Positions 6,047-13,383 of a stretch of 26,211 nucleotides of DNA are shown in pieces. The stretch is taken from IMG/VR virus record IMGVR_UViG_3300030838_000043, positions 1 to 26,211 of that record. One strand, given 5' to 3'. A model generated the notes under the pieces. That model worked only from the letters and a program-made list of their open reading frames with translations, was not told where the DNA came from and ran no database searches. The stretch's first letter is position 1, and every line of letters starts with the position of its first letter. The position numbers were made by a program, and so were the translations under genes. The DNA comes from a virus.

Positions 6047-6472
6047 TCAGGCTGCCTCGACAGTCACCCGTATACGTTTGCCCAGGGCAGCCAAAGCTTT
6101 CTCGATCGCTTCCATCTTCGAGGTGTGCAGGAAGTCGACCAGGCGATCGCCCTGGGTCTGAGCCACGCCCAAGAGGCGGCACAGATCGGCTTTGCGCATA
6201 TCCCGCGCCATCATCTCGTTCCACAGAACGATCTTGGCCACGGTCACCGCAGGAAGCCGAACAACGTATTGATCTGGCTCTGGCTGAGACGCTGGCGGAA
6301 TTGCCCGGCGCTGATCGACGTAGATGGAAAGGGCGGTTTCGATACCATCCACAGACTCACGCAGCGCATCGGCGACATCGTCCCCGGCACTGTTGAACTC
6401 TGGAAGGTCCGGCGCAGTTACCGCAACCCCTGGGTTTTCGTCCTCGTGAATGATCACGGGATAGTCGTACAT
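6047..6472 (-). CDS. hicB: HicB-family antitoxin
   Basis: 141-aa antitoxin. The N-terminal HicB fold (MYDYPVIIHEDENPGVAVTAPDLPEFNSAGD, then ADALRESVDGIETALSIYV) mimics HicA's fold and blocks its active site. The C-terminal part (RDMRKADLCRLLGVAQTQGDRLVDFLH) is a helix-turn-helix DNA-binding domain, the longer HicB type, which represses its own promoter. A longer frame extends to 6529, but the ATG at 6472 has GAGGG seven bases upstream and fits the family start. It lies 49 bases downstream of hicA in the same transcript and runs opposite to all surrounding phage genes. Confidence 0.9.
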   Translation of the reverse strand: MYDYPVIIHEDENPGVAVTAPDLPEFNSAGDDVADALRESVDGIETALSIYVDQRRAIPPASQPEPDQYVVRLPAVTVAKIVLWNEMMARDMRKADLCRLLGVAQTQGDRLVDFLHTSKMEAIEKALAALGKRIRVTVEAA

Positions 6473-6521
6473 GGTGCAGCCCTCTGTTCTGGCGAGATGA
6501 CCTAAGCGAGTGAGCTGGGGC

Positions 6522-6704
6522 TCATTCAAGCCCCAGCTGTTTGATGATTCCTTTGCGGGTCGGCTCTTTCATTTCCTTAGCGCCGTGGTCCGCAAAGACC
6601 GTTTGCTTGCCGTTGTAGTAGATCTTGAAGTGGCTACCGCCTTTGCCTGCTTCGAAGATCACCCCTCGGGCCTTCAACCATCGTCTGAACTCGCTGTACT
6701 TCAT
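6522..6704 (-). CDS. hicA: HicA-family mRNA interferase toxin
   Basis: 60-aa toxin with the double-stranded-RNA-binding-like HicA fold. The catalytic His is in GGSHFKIYY, followed by the family pattern TVFADHGAKEMKEPTRKGIIKQLGL. HicA cleaves mRNA and tmRNA and stops growth until HicB is replaced. Two ATGs lie in tandem (6707 and 6704); GAGG is only 2 bases from the first but 5 from the second, so 6704 is preferred. Gene order is toxin first, then antitoxin, as usual for hicAB. In a prophage it may stabilise the element or limit other phages. Confidence 0.93.
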   Translation of the reverse strand: MKYSEFRRWLKARGVIFEAGKGGSHFKIYYNGKQTVFADHGAKEMKEPTRKGIIKQLGLE

Positions 6705-6734
6705 CACCTCGCCTCGTTGTTTGGATGAGTCCAG

Positions 6735-6773
6735 TATACAACGTTTTTGTGGTAATACAACAATTTTGTTGTA
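6735..6773 (-). promoter_or_regulatory. hicAB promoter/operator region
   Basis: A palindrome with 8-base arms TACAACAA/TTGTTGTA around a TT centre (6756-6773) lies upstream of hicA. A further ATACAAC half-site at 6736-6742 repeats the one at 6755-6761, 19 bases away. On the minus strand TATACT (complement of 6732-6737 and neighbours) is a good -10 box; a -35 box would fall inside the palindrome. This fits autorepression by HicB, whose long form binds palindromes over its promoter. Confidence 0.6.
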
Positions 6774-6898
6774 AGTGTTCTAGGCCAGAGCAATCGCTTG
6801 GGCTTTGTCGTTTCCGGGCCTGTGCATCCTCTATTCGCTTCGGCGGGGCGCTGCATGGGTGCCGGCTCTATTCCTTCGCCTAGATACCCGAGGCGCGT

Positions 6899-7306
6899 AT
6901 GAGATCACTACCTATGTCCGAGCCCGGCCCATTGACCGCCGCTGGCGGGATTGCGTTGTACAAACTGGGGGCCTTTGGCTTCGTTGCGGTGTTAGCTGCT
7001 GTGGTCGTTATGGCGATGACGCTGCCCAAGACCGTGCGCGAGTTCGTTGTCGCCATGATCAGCACCACGGTCTCCAGCATCTGCGGCGGCGCCTTCGTTG
7101 TGCGCTGGCTGGGGATTGGTGACTGGGCGAACGATGACGTGGGTCTGATCGCCATCGGTGGGCTGATCTTCGTGTGTGGCTTGCCGGCCTGGGTTCTGGT
7201 TCGCGCCTGGTTCAAGTGGGCCGAGAAGCGCCGGGATAAGGATCTGGGTGAGATCGCTGAGGACCTGGCTGAGATTCGCCGGAACCTAAATGGTGCGAAT
7301 CAGTAA
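6899..7306 (+). CDS. Putative phage holin
   Basis: 135 aa with three hydrophobic segments: about 24-42 (GAFGFVAVLAAVVVMAMTL), 50-68 (VVAMISTTVSSICGGAFVV) and 80-103 (VGLIAIGGLIFVCGLPAWVLV). A charged C-terminal tail (KRRDKDLGEIAEDLAEIRR) follows. This resembles Pseudomonas phage holin-like proteins and, as the first gene of the late block, is in the usual lysis position. A holin would form holes in the inner membrane that let the endolysin out; no endolysin gene is seen in the window. GAGG lies 5 bases before the ATG at 6899; an internal ATG at 6914 could give a shorter form, as in dual-start holins. Confidence 0.72.
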   Translation: MRSLPMSEPGPLTAAGGIALYKLGAFGFVAVLAAVVVMAMTLPKTVREFVVAMISTTVSSICGGAFVVRWLGIGDWANDDVGLIAIGGLIFVCGLPAWVLVRAWFKWAEKRRDKDLGEIAEDLAEIRRNLNGANQ

Positions 7307-7308
7307 CG

Positions 7309-7344
7309 CGCGACACATTTCGCGAAACAGCAAATTGTGTCGCG
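7309..7344. repeat. 36-bp imperfect dyad, near copy of the rha dyad
   Basis: CGCGACACATTT and AAATTGTGTCGCG are arms of an inverted repeat (one base unpaired) around an 11-base centre, and TGTCGCGACA occurs again at 7338-7347. Total length equals the 695-730 element. It begins right after the holin stop and ends a few bases before the ribosome binding site of the 62-aa gene, so it occupies the whole intergenic gap. Confidence 0.8.
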
Positions 7345-7358
7345 ACATTGGAGAGAGC

Positions 7359-7547
7359 ATGACCAACATCACACGCTTGCATCATGCATTGCCGCTGAGT
7401 CCCGCCATCAACAAGGCGGTCACAGAGTTGGATAGCGCCATCGCCAAAGCCATTGACGATGCCAAGGCGGCCGGACTGCCTCAGGGGTTGGTCGTTGCGC
7501 TTTTGCATGGTCAGGCCCATGGCGAGACCGCAAAGATGGTGGGGTAG
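7359..7547 (+). CDS. Hypothetical protein (62 aa)
   Basis: The frame is open from 7290, but GGAGAGAG just before the ATG at 7359 marks the likely start. The 62-residue product is helical and mildly acidic (ITRLHHALPLSPAINKAV, DSAIAKAIDDAKAAGLPQGLVVALLHGQ), without a signal peptide or membrane segment. Similar short proteins are, as I recall, frequent in Pseudomonas phages without a known role. It is preceded by the 7309-7344 dyad. Confidence 0.6.
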   Translation: MTNITRLHHALPLSPAINKAVTELDSAIAKAIDDAKAAGLPQGLVVALLHGQAHGETAKMVG

Positions 7548-7576
7548 GTGTGCCGCAAAGGAGTGCTGCACGCAGG

Positions 7577-7604
7577 TTGACGCTTCAGTGCCGTAAGATA
7601 TAGC
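7577..7604 (+). promoter_or_regulatory. Putative promoter of the membrane-protein gene
   Basis: TTGACG (five of six matches) at 7577-7582 and TATAGC (four of six) at 7599-7604 are separated by 16 bases. They lie about 35 bases before the ATG of the 137-aa membrane protein, giving that gene its own possible promoter within the late operon. Confidence 0.5.
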
Positions 7605-7639
7605 GAGGGCAATACTGCCTAACCTAATGGAAGACGGAT

Positions 7640-8053
7640 ATGGGAACGGATCAGCGAAGCGTCTTGGTGCATCAAAGCCACAGCGAAGAAATGGGGCAGT
7701 TTGATCGCTTCGTGTTGGGGGCGACACTGGCCGGCTGCGCTTACCTAGGGCAAACGATTCCTTACGGACATGTAGGAATGAACGTTTCGACGCTATTCCT
7801 TTGCTCGCTTTTTATCTTGGGCATGAGTTCATTTTTTGGATTCAAGCGAATCGAAGTTGTATTGCGGGCACGCAGGGCGAACAGCAATTTTCTTCATCTT
7901 CATGAGACGAATAGACTGTTTGAGGCAGGCTTGGCTAGGGAGGAGCTGGAGAGAGTAGCTGCCTGTACTGAAACCTACTATCGATTGAGAAACTGGACCT
8001 TGATGCTTGGCTTCGTTGCCTACGTTATGACGAAAGTACTAGCGACTTACTAA
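7640..8053 (+). CDS. Hypothetical membrane protein, candidate moron (137 aa)
   Basis: Three hydrophobic segments are visible: about 22-40 (DRFVLGATLAGCAYLGQTI), 47-68 (NVSTLFLCSLFILGMSSFFGF) and 118-135 (WTLMLGFVAYVMTKVLATY). A charged helical loop (about 72-112) with LHETNRLFEAGLAREELERV lies between the second and third. No family is recognised. The gene is more AT-rich than its neighbours and has a promoter-like sequence directly upstream; both are typical of moron genes expressed from the prophage. Phage-encoded inner-membrane proteins of this kind often alter host properties or block superinfection, but nothing here proves that. No terminator follows, so late transcripts would also read through. 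Confidence 0.68.
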   Translation: MGTDQRSVLVHQSHSEEMGQFDRFVLGATLAGCAYLGQTIPYGHVGMNVSTLFLCSLFILGMSSFFGFKRIEVVLRARRANSNFLHLHETNRLFEAGLAREELERVAACTETYYRLRNWTLMLGFVAYVMTKVLATY

Positions 8054-8096
8054 TGGCTGCAGGTGTTAATCGCCAAGCTCTTGCCGTGGAGAATTC

Positions 8097-8711
8097 ATGG
8101 AAAGGCCATTACCTCCGGCGGAGCTGCTTGAGCTTTCCGACTTCGGTATTCGACTTACTCCGGCATCTGAAGTTTGGGGGTGGCTCACCGCCGAGATCCT
8201 TGCTGAAACCGGCAGTATCCACAACGAAGATCACGCCCATCTGCTGGATGCTGATATCCGGATTATGTGGGCATCGTCGAGCTTCGAAAAGCAGGGTAGG
8301 ACAGTCCTGGGCCAAGCCGAGCAGGTAGCGTTCCGCGCTGGTGGTTGGCAGAAAGCCCGGATGGAGCAACAGATGCGTGATTGGTTCGGCGATGTGCCGG
8401 CCTTCATCATCACCCTGGCTGCCGACTACTGCGCTCAGTGCAGCGATGCCGACTTCTGCGCGCTCATCGAGCATGAGCTCTACCACATCGCCCAGGCTAC
8501 AGATAAGTACGGTGCCCCAGCATTCACCGAAGAAGGCATGCCCAAACTGAAACTGCGTGGACACGACGTTGAAGAGTTCGTTGGTGTGGTCCGCCGCTAC
8601 GGTGCAAGCCCTGACGTCCAGGCTCTGGTTGATGCTGCAAACAGTCCTGCTGAGGTGGGGAAATTGAACATTTCGAGGGCCTGCGGAACCTGTCTGCTCA
8701 AGTCGGCCTGA
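8097..8711 (+). CDS. Putative phage metallopeptidase
   Basis: 204 aa. The zinc-metalloprotease signature HELYH is at residues 126-130 in CALIEHELYHIAQ, preceded by the FIITLAADYCAQC segment and followed by the LKLRGHDVEEFVGVVRRYG block. This order fits the phage metallopeptidase family (PhageMetallopep) that I know from Pseudomonas and Acinetobacter phages. His126, Glu127 and His130 should hold zinc and catalyse peptide cleavage; the third ligand may be His158 in RGHD. Substrate unknown. It stands just before the terminase genes, so a role in head maturation is possible. GGAG precedes the ATG. Confidence 0.82.
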   Translation: MERPLPPAELLELSDFGIRLTPASEVWGWLTAEILAETGSIHNEDHAHLLDADIRIMWASSSFEKQGRTVLGQAEQVAFRAGGWQKARMEQQMRDWFGDVPAFIITLAADYCAQCSDADFCALIEHELYHIAQATDKYGAPAFTEEGMPKLKLRGHDVEEFVGVVRRYGASPDVQALVDAANSPAEVGKLNISRACGTCLLKSA

Positions 8712-8832
8712 CTTTGACAGCACTTTGACGGATGCCCACTTATGGCTGCACTCAGAGACGAGGTGAAAGCCTTTGTAGTACAGGCGCTCGCCTGCTTTGA
8801 CACGCCATCGCAAGTGGTGGCGTCTGTCAAAG
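8712..8832. repeat. CTTTGAC cluster at small terminase gene (candidate packaging site)
   Basis: Four copies of CTTTGAC occur within 121 bases: CTTTGACAG at 8712, CTTTGACGG at 8723, CTTTGACAC at 8795 and the inverted CTGTCAAAG at 8824. The first two form a tandem repeat of ACTTTGACRG spaced 11 bases apart (one helical turn) in the 30-base gap before the small terminase gene; the others lie inside it. I found only about three further copies in the remaining 26 kb. Small terminase subunits often recognise repeats in or near their own gene, hence the tentative pac/cos call. Confidence 0.45.
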
Positions 8833-9218
8833 AGAGATTTGGCCTTGATGTCACTCGCCAGCAGTGCGAAGCATACGACCCGACCAAGTACGTCGGACGC
8901 AACCTGCATGTGAAGTGGCAGACCCTGTTTCACGACACTCGCAAGCGCTTCCGTGAAGAGACGGCCGAGATCCCGATCGCCAACCGAGCATATCGACTCC
9001 GGGCCCTTGGTCGCATGGCCGAGAAAGCCGAGAACATGAAGAACATGGCGTTGACTGCCCAGTTGCTGGAGCAGGCCGCGAAGGAAGTCGGGGACGTCTA
9101 CGTCAACCGCCAAAAGAAAACCGATGATGAGGGTGAGCCTGTTGTGCCCACCTCTGTGCCGGTCCATGTGATTGATGCGAGGAAGCCGGATGCCGAGCCT
9201 GAATGTTCCGCAGGCTGA
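8742..9218 (+). CDS. terS: Small terminase subunit (DUF2280 family)
   Basis: 158 aa matching DUF2280, a terminase small-subunit-like family. The N-terminus (AALRDEVKAFVVQALACFDTPSQVVASVKERFGLDVTRQQCEAYDP) holds a helix-turn-helix likely to bind the packaging site. A central helical region for oligomerisation follows (RFREETAEIPIANRAYRLRALGRMAEKA), then an acidic, proline-rich tail. It would mark phage DNA and load the large subunit. The ATG at 8742 has only a weak ribosome binding site (ACGGA). Its 3' end overlaps the large-subunit gene by 29 bases. Confidence 0.87.
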   Translation: MAALRDEVKAFVVQALACFDTPSQVVASVKERFGLDVTRQQCEAYDPTKYVGRNLHVKWQTLFHDTRKRFREETAEIPIANRAYRLRALGRMAEKAENMKNMALTAQLLEQAAKEVGDVYVNRQKKTDDEGEPVVPTSVPVHVIDARKPDAEPECSAG

Positions 9219-10491
9219 CTTCCTCCAGCTCCCGCACAAGTTCCGTGGCTTCGTTGCCGGGTTTGGCTCGGGCAAGACCTGGGTCGGCTGCGCGGCGCTC
9301 TGCAAGCACGTTTGGGAATGGCCGGGCATCAACTCGGGTTACTTCGCTCCGACTTATCCGCAGATCCGCGACATCTTCTTTCCGACCATCGAGGAAGTGG
9401 CCTACGACTGGGGTCTGAAGGTCAAGACGAAGGAGAGCGACAAAGAGGTCGACTTCTACAGCGGCAAGCAGTATCGAAGCACAACGATCTGCCGCTCGAT
9501 GGAGAAGCCGCAGACCATCGTCGGCTTCAAGATCGGTCATGCGCTGGTGGACGAGCTCGATGTTCTGCCGTCCCTGAAGGCGCAACACGCCTGGCGCAAG
9601 ATCATTGCCCGGATGCGCTATAACGTGCACGGGCTGAAAAACGGCGTGGACGTAACTACGACCCCCGAGGGGTTCAAGTTCGTCTTCCAACAGTTCGTGA
9701 AGCAGTTGCGCGACAAGCCAGCGCTGAAGGAAATGTATGGGCTGGTGCAGGCCAGCACCTTCGACAATGAGCTGAACCTACCGGACGACTACATCCCATC
9801 GCTGATGGAGTCGTACCCCGAGCAACTGATCCGCGCTTACCTCAATGGCCAGTTCGTTAACCTGACGTCCGGGTCGATCTACCACGCGTACGACCGCAAG
9901 CTGAATCAGTGTTTCGACACTGTGCAGCCAGGCGAGCCCCTGTTCATCGGCATGGACTTCAACGTCGGCAAGATGGCGGCGATCACCCATGTCAAACGTG
10001 ACCTGGGTCTGCCGCGCGCAGTGGATGAGCTGATGGATGGCTATGACACGCCGGACATGATCCGCCGCATCAAAGAGCGATATTGGCGTCACAACGGCAA
10101 CGACTTCGAGAAGACCTGCGAAATCCGGATCTATCCGGACGCCTCGGGTGATTCGCGTAAGTCGGTAAATGCCAGTGTCACAGACCTCGCCATGCTCAAA
10201 CAGGCCGGCTTCGCAGTCATCGCGCCGGCGGCCAACCCGCCAGTGAAAGATCGTATCAACGCCATGAACGCCATGTTCTGCAACGCGCAGGGCGAACGGC
10301 GCTACCTGGTCAATCCGTTCACCTGCCCGACTTATGCAGATGGCCTTGAGCAGCAGATCTGGGCGCCCAACGGCGAGCCCGATAAGAGCCAAGGGAACGA
10401 CCACGCCAACGACGGCGGCGGTTACTTCATCCACCGCGAGTACCCGATCGTGAAACCGGTCACCTCAATGAAAATGGGAGTCGCCCGATGA
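9190..10491 (+). CDS. terL: Terminase large subunit
   Basis: 433 aa. Walker A GFGSGKT is at residues 24-30 and Walker B ALVDE at 118-122, with Glu122 as the probable catalytic carboxylate of the packaging ATPase. The RNase H-like nuclease domain starts near FIGMDFNVG (Asp256), with further acidic residues in IYPDASGDSRK and the closing GNDHANDGGGYF. The enzyme cuts concatemeric DNA and pumps it into the prohead through the portal. The frame is open to 9172, but GAGG lies 8 bases before the ATG at 9190, and the protein start then fits the family. The stop overlaps the portal gene by four bases (ATGA). Confidence 0.95.
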   Translation: MPSLNVPQADFLQLPHKFRGFVAGFGSGKTWVGCAALCKHVWEWPGINSGYFAPTYPQIRDIFFPTIEEVAYDWGLKVKTKESDKEVDFYSGKQYRSTTICRSMEKPQTIVGFKIGHALVDELDVLPSLKAQHAWRKIIARMRYNVHGLKNGVDVTTTPEGFKFVFQQFVKQLRDKPALKEMYGLVQASTFDNELNLPDDYIPSLMESYPEQLIRAYLNGQFVNLTSGSIYHAYDRKLNQCFDTVQPGEPLFIGMDFNVGKMAAITHVKRDLGLPRAVDELMDGYDTPDMIRRIKERYWRHNGNDFEKTCEIRIYPDASGDSRKSVNASVTDLAMLKQAGFAVIAPAANPPVKDRINAMNAMFCNAQGERRYLVNPFTCPTYADGLEQQIWAPNGEPDKSQGNDHANDGGGYFIHREYPIVKPVTSMKMGVAR

Positions 10492-11948
10492 CGGACGTCA
10501 CTTTTACCCGCTCCGAGTACAAGGCGGCACAGTACCGCTGGCGCTTGGTGCGCGACGTCTGCAAGGGCTCGGAGACCATCAAAGCTGCCGGTGACCGGTA
10601 TTTGCCTCGCCCGAATGCCGCCGATACCAGCCAAGACAACAAAGAACGCTACGAGGCCTACAAGCTGCGCGCCGTGTTCTACAACGCGACCGGGCGGACG
10701 AAAAACAGTCTGGTGGGTGCTGTGTTTCGCACCTGGCCCACGCTGACCATCCCCGGCGCCCTCGGCTACGTGTCGAAGGACATCGACGGCCAGGGCGTCA
10801 GCATCTACCAGCAATCACAGTCGGTTATCGGGCATGTGCTCGAGGTTGGCCGGCACGGGCTGCTGGTCGATTACGCAGCTGTTGAAGCTGGCACCGTGAG
10901 CAAGGCAGACGAACAAGCTGGTCGCGCCCGTGCGAGTGTCGCTAGTTATGTGGCCGAGTCGATTATCAATTGGAAGACTCGCCAAGTCGGCGGTCAGCAC
11001 CTCTTGAGCCTGGTAGTCCTGCGCGAAGAGGTGAATGTCGACACCGACGACGGCTTCGGCAGTGAAAAGGTTGTGCAGTATCGAGTGCTGCGCCTGGACG
11101 CGACTGGCGTGTACACGCAGGAAGTGTGGGAAGAGGGCTCCAGCAAGACGGAAATGATTGTTGCTCCCTTCACTCCACTGAATGGCCTCGGCCAGCCTTG
11201 GCGCGTGATCCCGTTCCAGTTCCTGGGTAGCGAGAACAACGATACGACAATTGATGACTCGCCTCTGTACGACATGGCCGAAGTGAACATCGGTCATTAC
11301 CACAACAGCGCGGATTACGAAGAGGCGGCCTACCTGGTGGGCCAGCCTCAGCCATGGATGGCCGGGCTCGACGAGCAGTGGCGCGACCACATGGAGAAAA
11401 GCGGCATTTTCCTTGGCTCCCGTGCGCCTTGGCTCCTTCCGGTTAGCGGTACATGCGGCGTTTGGCAGGCTCAGCCGAACACGCTCGCCAAAGAGGCCAT
11501 GGACAGCAAGAAAGAGGACATGGTGTCGCTCGGCGCCCGTCTAATCGAGCGAGGCAGCGCGGTGAAGACCGCGACCCAGGCCGACAACGACAGCGCCGCG
11601 GAGCACAGCGTTCTGTCTCTGATCGTCAGTAACGTGAGCGAGGCCTACAGCCAGTGTCTGGTCTGGATGGCCGAGTTCGTGAACGCCCCCGGCGAAACCC
11701 TCTACAAACTCAATCAGGACTTCAGTCAGATCACCCTGGACGCAACGATCCTGACCGCACTGTTCAACGCAGTGCAGGGCGGCAAGCTACCGGCGGGCGA
11801 CTTCTGGCAGTACCTGCGCGATCGCGGGGTTATCGATCCCGAGAAGACCGACGACCAGATTCGCGACGAGCTGGAAACAGAAAGCCCTGGACCTGCGCTG
11901 GACGACACCGAGGTAATCCCGAATGGCGGCAAACCAAGCAATCCTTGA
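10488..11948 (+). CDS. Portal protein (DUF4055 family)
   Basis: 486 aa of the DUF4055 family, which provides the portal in this group of siphoviruses. Visible marks are the N-terminal SEYKAAQYRWRLVRDVCKG, the FYNATGRTKNSLVGAVFR segment, the GRHGLLVDYA block and, in the C-terminal third, GARLIERGSAVKTATQADNDSAAEHSVL, typical of the crown/stem region. A Pro/Asp-rich tail ends the protein. The portal forms the twelve-fold ring through which DNA enters and on which the connector is built. It overlaps the minor head gene by 26 bases. Confidence 0.9.
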   Translation: MTDVTFTRSEYKAAQYRWRLVRDVCKGSETIKAAGDRYLPRPNAADTSQDNKERYEAYKLRAVFYNATGRTKNSLVGAVFRTWPTLTIPGALGYVSKDIDGQGVSIYQQSQSVIGHVLEVGRHGLLVDYAAVEAGTVSKADEQAGRARASVASYVAESIINWKTRQVGGQHLLSLVVLREEVNVDTDDGFGSEKVVQYRVLRLDATGVYTQEVWEEGSSKTEMIVAPFTPLNGLGQPWRVIPFQFLGSENNDTTIDDSPLYDMAEVNIGHYHNSADYEEAAYLVGQPQPWMAGLDEQWRDHMEKSGIFLGSRAPWLLPVSGTCGVWQAQPNTLAKEAMDSKKEDMVSLGARLIERGSAVKTATQADNDSAAEHSVLSLIVSNVSEAYSQCLVWMAEFVNAPGETLYKLNQDFSQITLDATILTALFNAVQGGKLPAGDFWQYLRDRGVIDPEKTDDQIRDELETESPGPALDDTEVIPNGGKPSNP

Positions 11949-13014
11949 TGCCACGATTCGCCACGCCGTTTTCCTCGAGCAGTTGAAGTCAGGGGAGGTC
12001 GCCAAGTTCGGGCCTTTCCTCAAGGAGATCGACCGCTCGATTCGTGAGCGGCTGACGCGGGCCGACCTGACGGATTACACCGTGGCCCGGCTGGAGCGAT
12101 TGCTGAGCGAAGTTGATAGCCTGCTGCTGGGAATCTTTGACCGGTATAGCGAGAAGCTGAACCTCGACCTGATCGACATCGCCAACTACGAGACCGAGTT
12201 TGAAGCGACCAGCCTGACCCGGGCGGCGCCGGTTGGCGTCTCGTTTGATGCGGCGGTACCAGGTGCTGCTGCAATCAGGACGGCAATCCTCGGAAACCCG
12301 CTCAGCGTGCGTGGCGCGGATGGCGGCAAGCTACTCAAGTCGTTCATTGATGGCTTTACCGCCACCGAGCGACAGCGCCTCACAGGCGCAATCCGGCAGG
12401 GCTTCTTCGAAGGCCAGACCAACTTCCAGATCATCAAGAATATTCGTGGGACCAAGGCGCTCCAGTACAACGACGGCATCCTGGCCACGACCAACCGCAA
12501 CGCCGGCGCCGTGGTACGAACGGCGGTCCAGCACGTCGCCACCCAAGCACGTATGGAGACGCTGAAAGAGAACTCCGATGTCGTGCAGGCGGTCGAGTGG
12601 GTCAGCACCCTGGACACGAAGACGACCAGCCAATGCCGGTCGCTCGACAAGCAGCGCTTCAAGCTCACCGAGGGACCGCGTCCGCCGATCCACATCAATT
12701 GCCGATCAACTGTGGTGGCTGTGACTCGTTTCAGCGGTCTGTTCGGCAAGGACGCCACTCGGGCATCCATCGGCGGCGCGGGTCCGCAGCAGGTGAGGGC
12801 AGACCTCAGCTACTACGACTGGCTCAAGCAGCAGCCGGCATCCTTTCAGGACAAGGCCATTGGCCCGGTCCGCGCCAAGCTGTTCCGTGAGGGCGGTCTG
12901 ACGATCGAGCGATTCTCCGAGCTGCAGCTTGATCGCAATTTTTCTCCGTTGACGCTTGTGCAGATGAAAGCGCTTGAACCTCTGGCATTTGAGCGGGCAG
13001 GATTGTCTTCCTAA
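11923..13014 (+). CDS. Minor head protein (SPP1 gp7-like head morphogenesis)
   Basis: 363 aa. The family core is seen in the C-terminal half: RTAVQHVATQARMETLKEN, then EWVSTLDTKTTSQCRSLDKQRF, then GPRPPIHINCRSTVVAV. The two Cys residues (near 239 and 260) and the HINCRS motif are diagnostic of the SPP1 gp7/Mu gpF type. A long helical N-terminal region (1-150) probably contacts the portal. Such proteins are carried in a few copies in the prohead and help DNA ejection or assembly. The ATG lies inside the portal gene, a usual overlap. Confidence 0.9.
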   Translation: MAANQAILDATIRHAVFLEQLKSGEVAKFGPFLKEIDRSIRERLTRADLTDYTVARLERLLSEVDSLLLGIFDRYSEKLNLDLIDIANYETEFEATSLTRAAPVGVSFDAAVPGAAAIRTAILGNPLSVRGADGGKLLKSFIDGFTATERQRLTGAIRQGFFEGQTNFQIIKNIRGTKALQYNDGILATTNRNAGAVVRTAVQHVATQARMETLKENSDVVQAVEWVSTLDTKTTSQCRSLDKQRFKLTEGPRPPIHINCRSTVVAVTRFSGLFGKDATRASIGGAGPQQVRADLSYYDWLKQQPASFQDKAIGPVRAKLFREGGLTIERFSELQLDRNFSPLTLVQMKALEPLAFERAGLSS

Positions 13015-13032
13015 ACATTTGGAAGGCAGACC

Positions 13033-13296
13033 TTGAAGACAATCCGAGAATTGTTTGCAGCGGCGGCGAGAGCCAGCTCAGCAAACAAGCCAACTAATGT
13101 GTATCTCGACAAGCTCAAAGCAGAGATGAAGAACAGTGACTTCTACAGAGAACTGGAGAAGTCACTGGATCACTGCCCTGGAGTCAGCGCACATATCGCA
13201 GCCTCGGAATCCCCAATGTCGAGAGCGCTGGAAGTAAACCGAATGGATGCCGACCTGCGCTGGGAGTTATGCCTCCAGGTCGATCTGGGCCTTTAA
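13033..13296 (+). CDS. Hypothetical protein with TTG start (87 aa)
   Basis: The frame starts with TTG, supported by GGAAGG six bases upstream; no ATG is placed sensibly. The product is helical and charged (TIRELFAAAARASSANKP, YLDKLKAEMKNSDFYRELEKSL). No family is recognised. The gene is more AT-rich than the minor head and scaffold genes on either side and is followed at once by a strong terminator, so it may be an inserted cassette. Confidence 0.58.
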   Translation: MKTIRELFAAAARASSANKPTNVYLDKLKAEMKNSDFYRELEKSLDHCPGVSAHIAASESPMSRALEVNRMDADLRWELCLQVDLGL

Positions 13297-13316
13297 TTTC
13301 TTCTCACCTTCATTCC

Positions 13317-13338
13317 ACCCGCTTCGGCGGGTTTTTTT
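13317..13338 (+). terminator. Factor-independent terminator inside head operon
   Basis: The stem ACCCGC/GCGGGT closes a TTCG tetraloop and is followed by seven T's (13332-13338). This is a textbook-strong terminator lying between the 87-aa gene and the scaffold gene, so downstream capsid genes need either read-through by antitermination or a further promoter. Confidence 0.88.
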
Positions 13339-13383
13339 ATGCCCGCAGGCAGGGCCTGCATCCTCGTCTCTGGGAGACAAACA

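Noticed and set aside
6805-7122. Open frame in the gap before the holin gene
   Set aside because: Out of frame with the holin, starts without a ribosome binding site and has an irregular basic composition; 6774-6898 shows no other clear feature.
8714-8743. TTGACA with ACTTAT as a promoter for the small terminase gene
   Set aside because: The -10 matches only three of six positions and would overlap the start codon; the TTGACA is better explained as part of the CTTTGAC repeat set.
8109-9332. 407-codon open frame on the minus strand
   Set aside because: Antisense to the metallopeptidase and both terminase genes, which have clear motifs and ribosome binding sites; no recognisable protein character. 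A codon-bias shadow.
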